From Candidatus Sumerlaea chitinivorans (GTDB lineage Bacteria; Sumerlaeota; Sumerlaeia; Sumerlaeales; Sumerlaeaceae): a stretch of 64,000 nucleotides of DNA. This document shows positions 63,609 to 64,000 of this stretch, one piece after another. The first letter of the stretch is position 1. Each line of letters opens with the position of its first letter. The stretch lies in contig CP030759.1 of the NCBI GenBank assembly GCA_003290465.1, forward strand, positions 536,672-600,671, in the 5' to 3' direction. A program made the translations under genes and the position numbers. A model generated the notes under the pieces. That model was not told the origin of the DNA. It was given only the letters and a program-made list of their open reading frames with translations, and ran no database searches.

Positions 63609-64000
63609 TTATTTTGCGCGATAGGCTTGGGCCTCGTCGACAAGTCGGCGAAAGAGCGCCAAGTGAGGCGCTTCATCTGTCAACGCCTCAGGATGCCATT
63701 GGACACATAGCCCAAAACCATAATCTTCCAACTCACAGGCTTCAATAATTCCATCCTCCGCACGCGCGCTGATTCTCATCCCTTTTCCCGGCGTCTCAAT
63801 GGCTTGGTGGTGGGAACTATTGGTTTCGAGGGTCGTCGTGCCTACGATGTCCTCGAGGACGGTGCCCGGTTCTACGTGCACAAGGTGTCGAGTGGCGCTT
63901 GGGTGTTGGCGTCGCCCGTGGACGATACTGGTGCTTGTCTGGCTCGCGATATCTTGGATTAAGGATCCCCCCAGCGCTACAGTGATCTCTTGCGCTCCGA
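63609..64000 (-). CDS. Gamma-glutamyl-GABA hydrolase family (C26) protein, 3' part
   Basis: Partial: the frame stays open to the right edge, so the start and the nucleophile Cys are outside. The visible 130 residues run from GAQEITVALGGSLIQDIA, the block just after the nucleophile elbow in this family, through SSHHQAIETPGKG to CVQWHPE, which carries the catalytic His and Glu. Class I glutamine-amidotransferase-like enzymes of this type (PuuD-like) cleave gamma-glutamyl-GABA in putrescine breakdown. A GTG at 63881 is internal and not the real start. Confidence 0.85.
   Translation of the reverse strand, partial: GAQEITVALGGSLIQDIASQTSTSIVHGRRQHPSATRHLVHVEPGTVLEDIVGTTTLETNSSHHQAIETPGKGMRISARAEDGIIEACELEDYGFGLCVQWHPEALTDEAPHLALFRRLVDEAQAYRAK

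Noticed and set aside
1-64000. CRISPR array, insertion sequence, prophage or integrase
   Set aside because: No regularly spaced repeats, transposase or phage-like genes were seen; the tRNA-Arg has no adjacent integrase or repeated 3' end.

Overview
The window looks like ordinary chromosome from a Gram-negative-type (diderm) bacterium. It encodes a Kdo transferase (waaA), so it makes lipid A-Kdo, along with a murein ligase, an SdhB subunit, type II secretion-style pseudopilins and several exported peptidases. Biosynthetic genes are scattered singly rather than in classical operons (argC, lysC, dapB, hemL, carB, murD, purH, deoB). The two pseudopilins share a mature N-terminus and a C-terminal motif (YDPTNGTVSNGDI) that I associate with uncultured lineages such as Sumerlaeota (BRC1). 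That placement is a guess from gene content. No prophage, transposase, CRISPR array or rRNA operon is visible.

Layout: 0-10 kb holds sufT-like, an exported thioredoxin, ftsY, an MFS transporter, a DUF1460-type protein, a sugar-nucleotide epimerase, dnaJ and argC with a Rieske protein. 10-19 kb holds lysC overlapped by a deoxyhypusine-synthase-like gene, a carboxypeptidase-regulatory-like exported protein, a group-2-like sigma-70 factor, a response-regulator protein and an S55 (SpoIVB-type) protein. 18-25 kb holds dapB with a Nudix gene, a CDF cation transporter, a C39-like protein, a second Nudix, two membrane proteins and an orphan sdhB. 25.8-32.3 kb is a tightly overlapping envelope-polysaccharide operon: three GT4-type genes (one a double-domain fusion), waaA and a small aromatic-rich protein. 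32-39 kb holds a DUF6941-like protein, hemL, a serine hydrolase overlapping a Gfo/Idh/MocA oxidoreductase, a small membrane protein and galE. 38.8-48.5 kb holds carB, a GAF/PAS histidine kinase, a DUF4384-PEGA protein, murD and purH.

The most unusual segment is 48.7-50 kb on the minus strand. A bacterial-microcompartment (BMC-H) shell gene with a good sigma-70 promoter is followed, across a perfect 13-bp hairpin, by a CoaC/Dfp-like flavoprotein. That flavoprotein carries an encapsulation-peptide-like N-terminal helix. No other shell gene or signature enzyme is nearby, so this looks like a satellite BMC locus. About 2 kb away deoB (phosphopentomutase) makes deoxyribose-5-phosphate, a possible substrate link to sugar-phosphate microcompartments.

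The right end has a tRNA-Arg(CCT), deoB, a small Cys-pair protein with a strong ribosome site inside a hairpin, two pseudopilin genes with terminators, about 1.2 kb of apparently non-coding DNA, a very large gingipain-like (C25) protease overlapping a TPR protein, and the C-terminal part of a C26 glutamine-amidotransferase-like hydrolase cut by the window edge.
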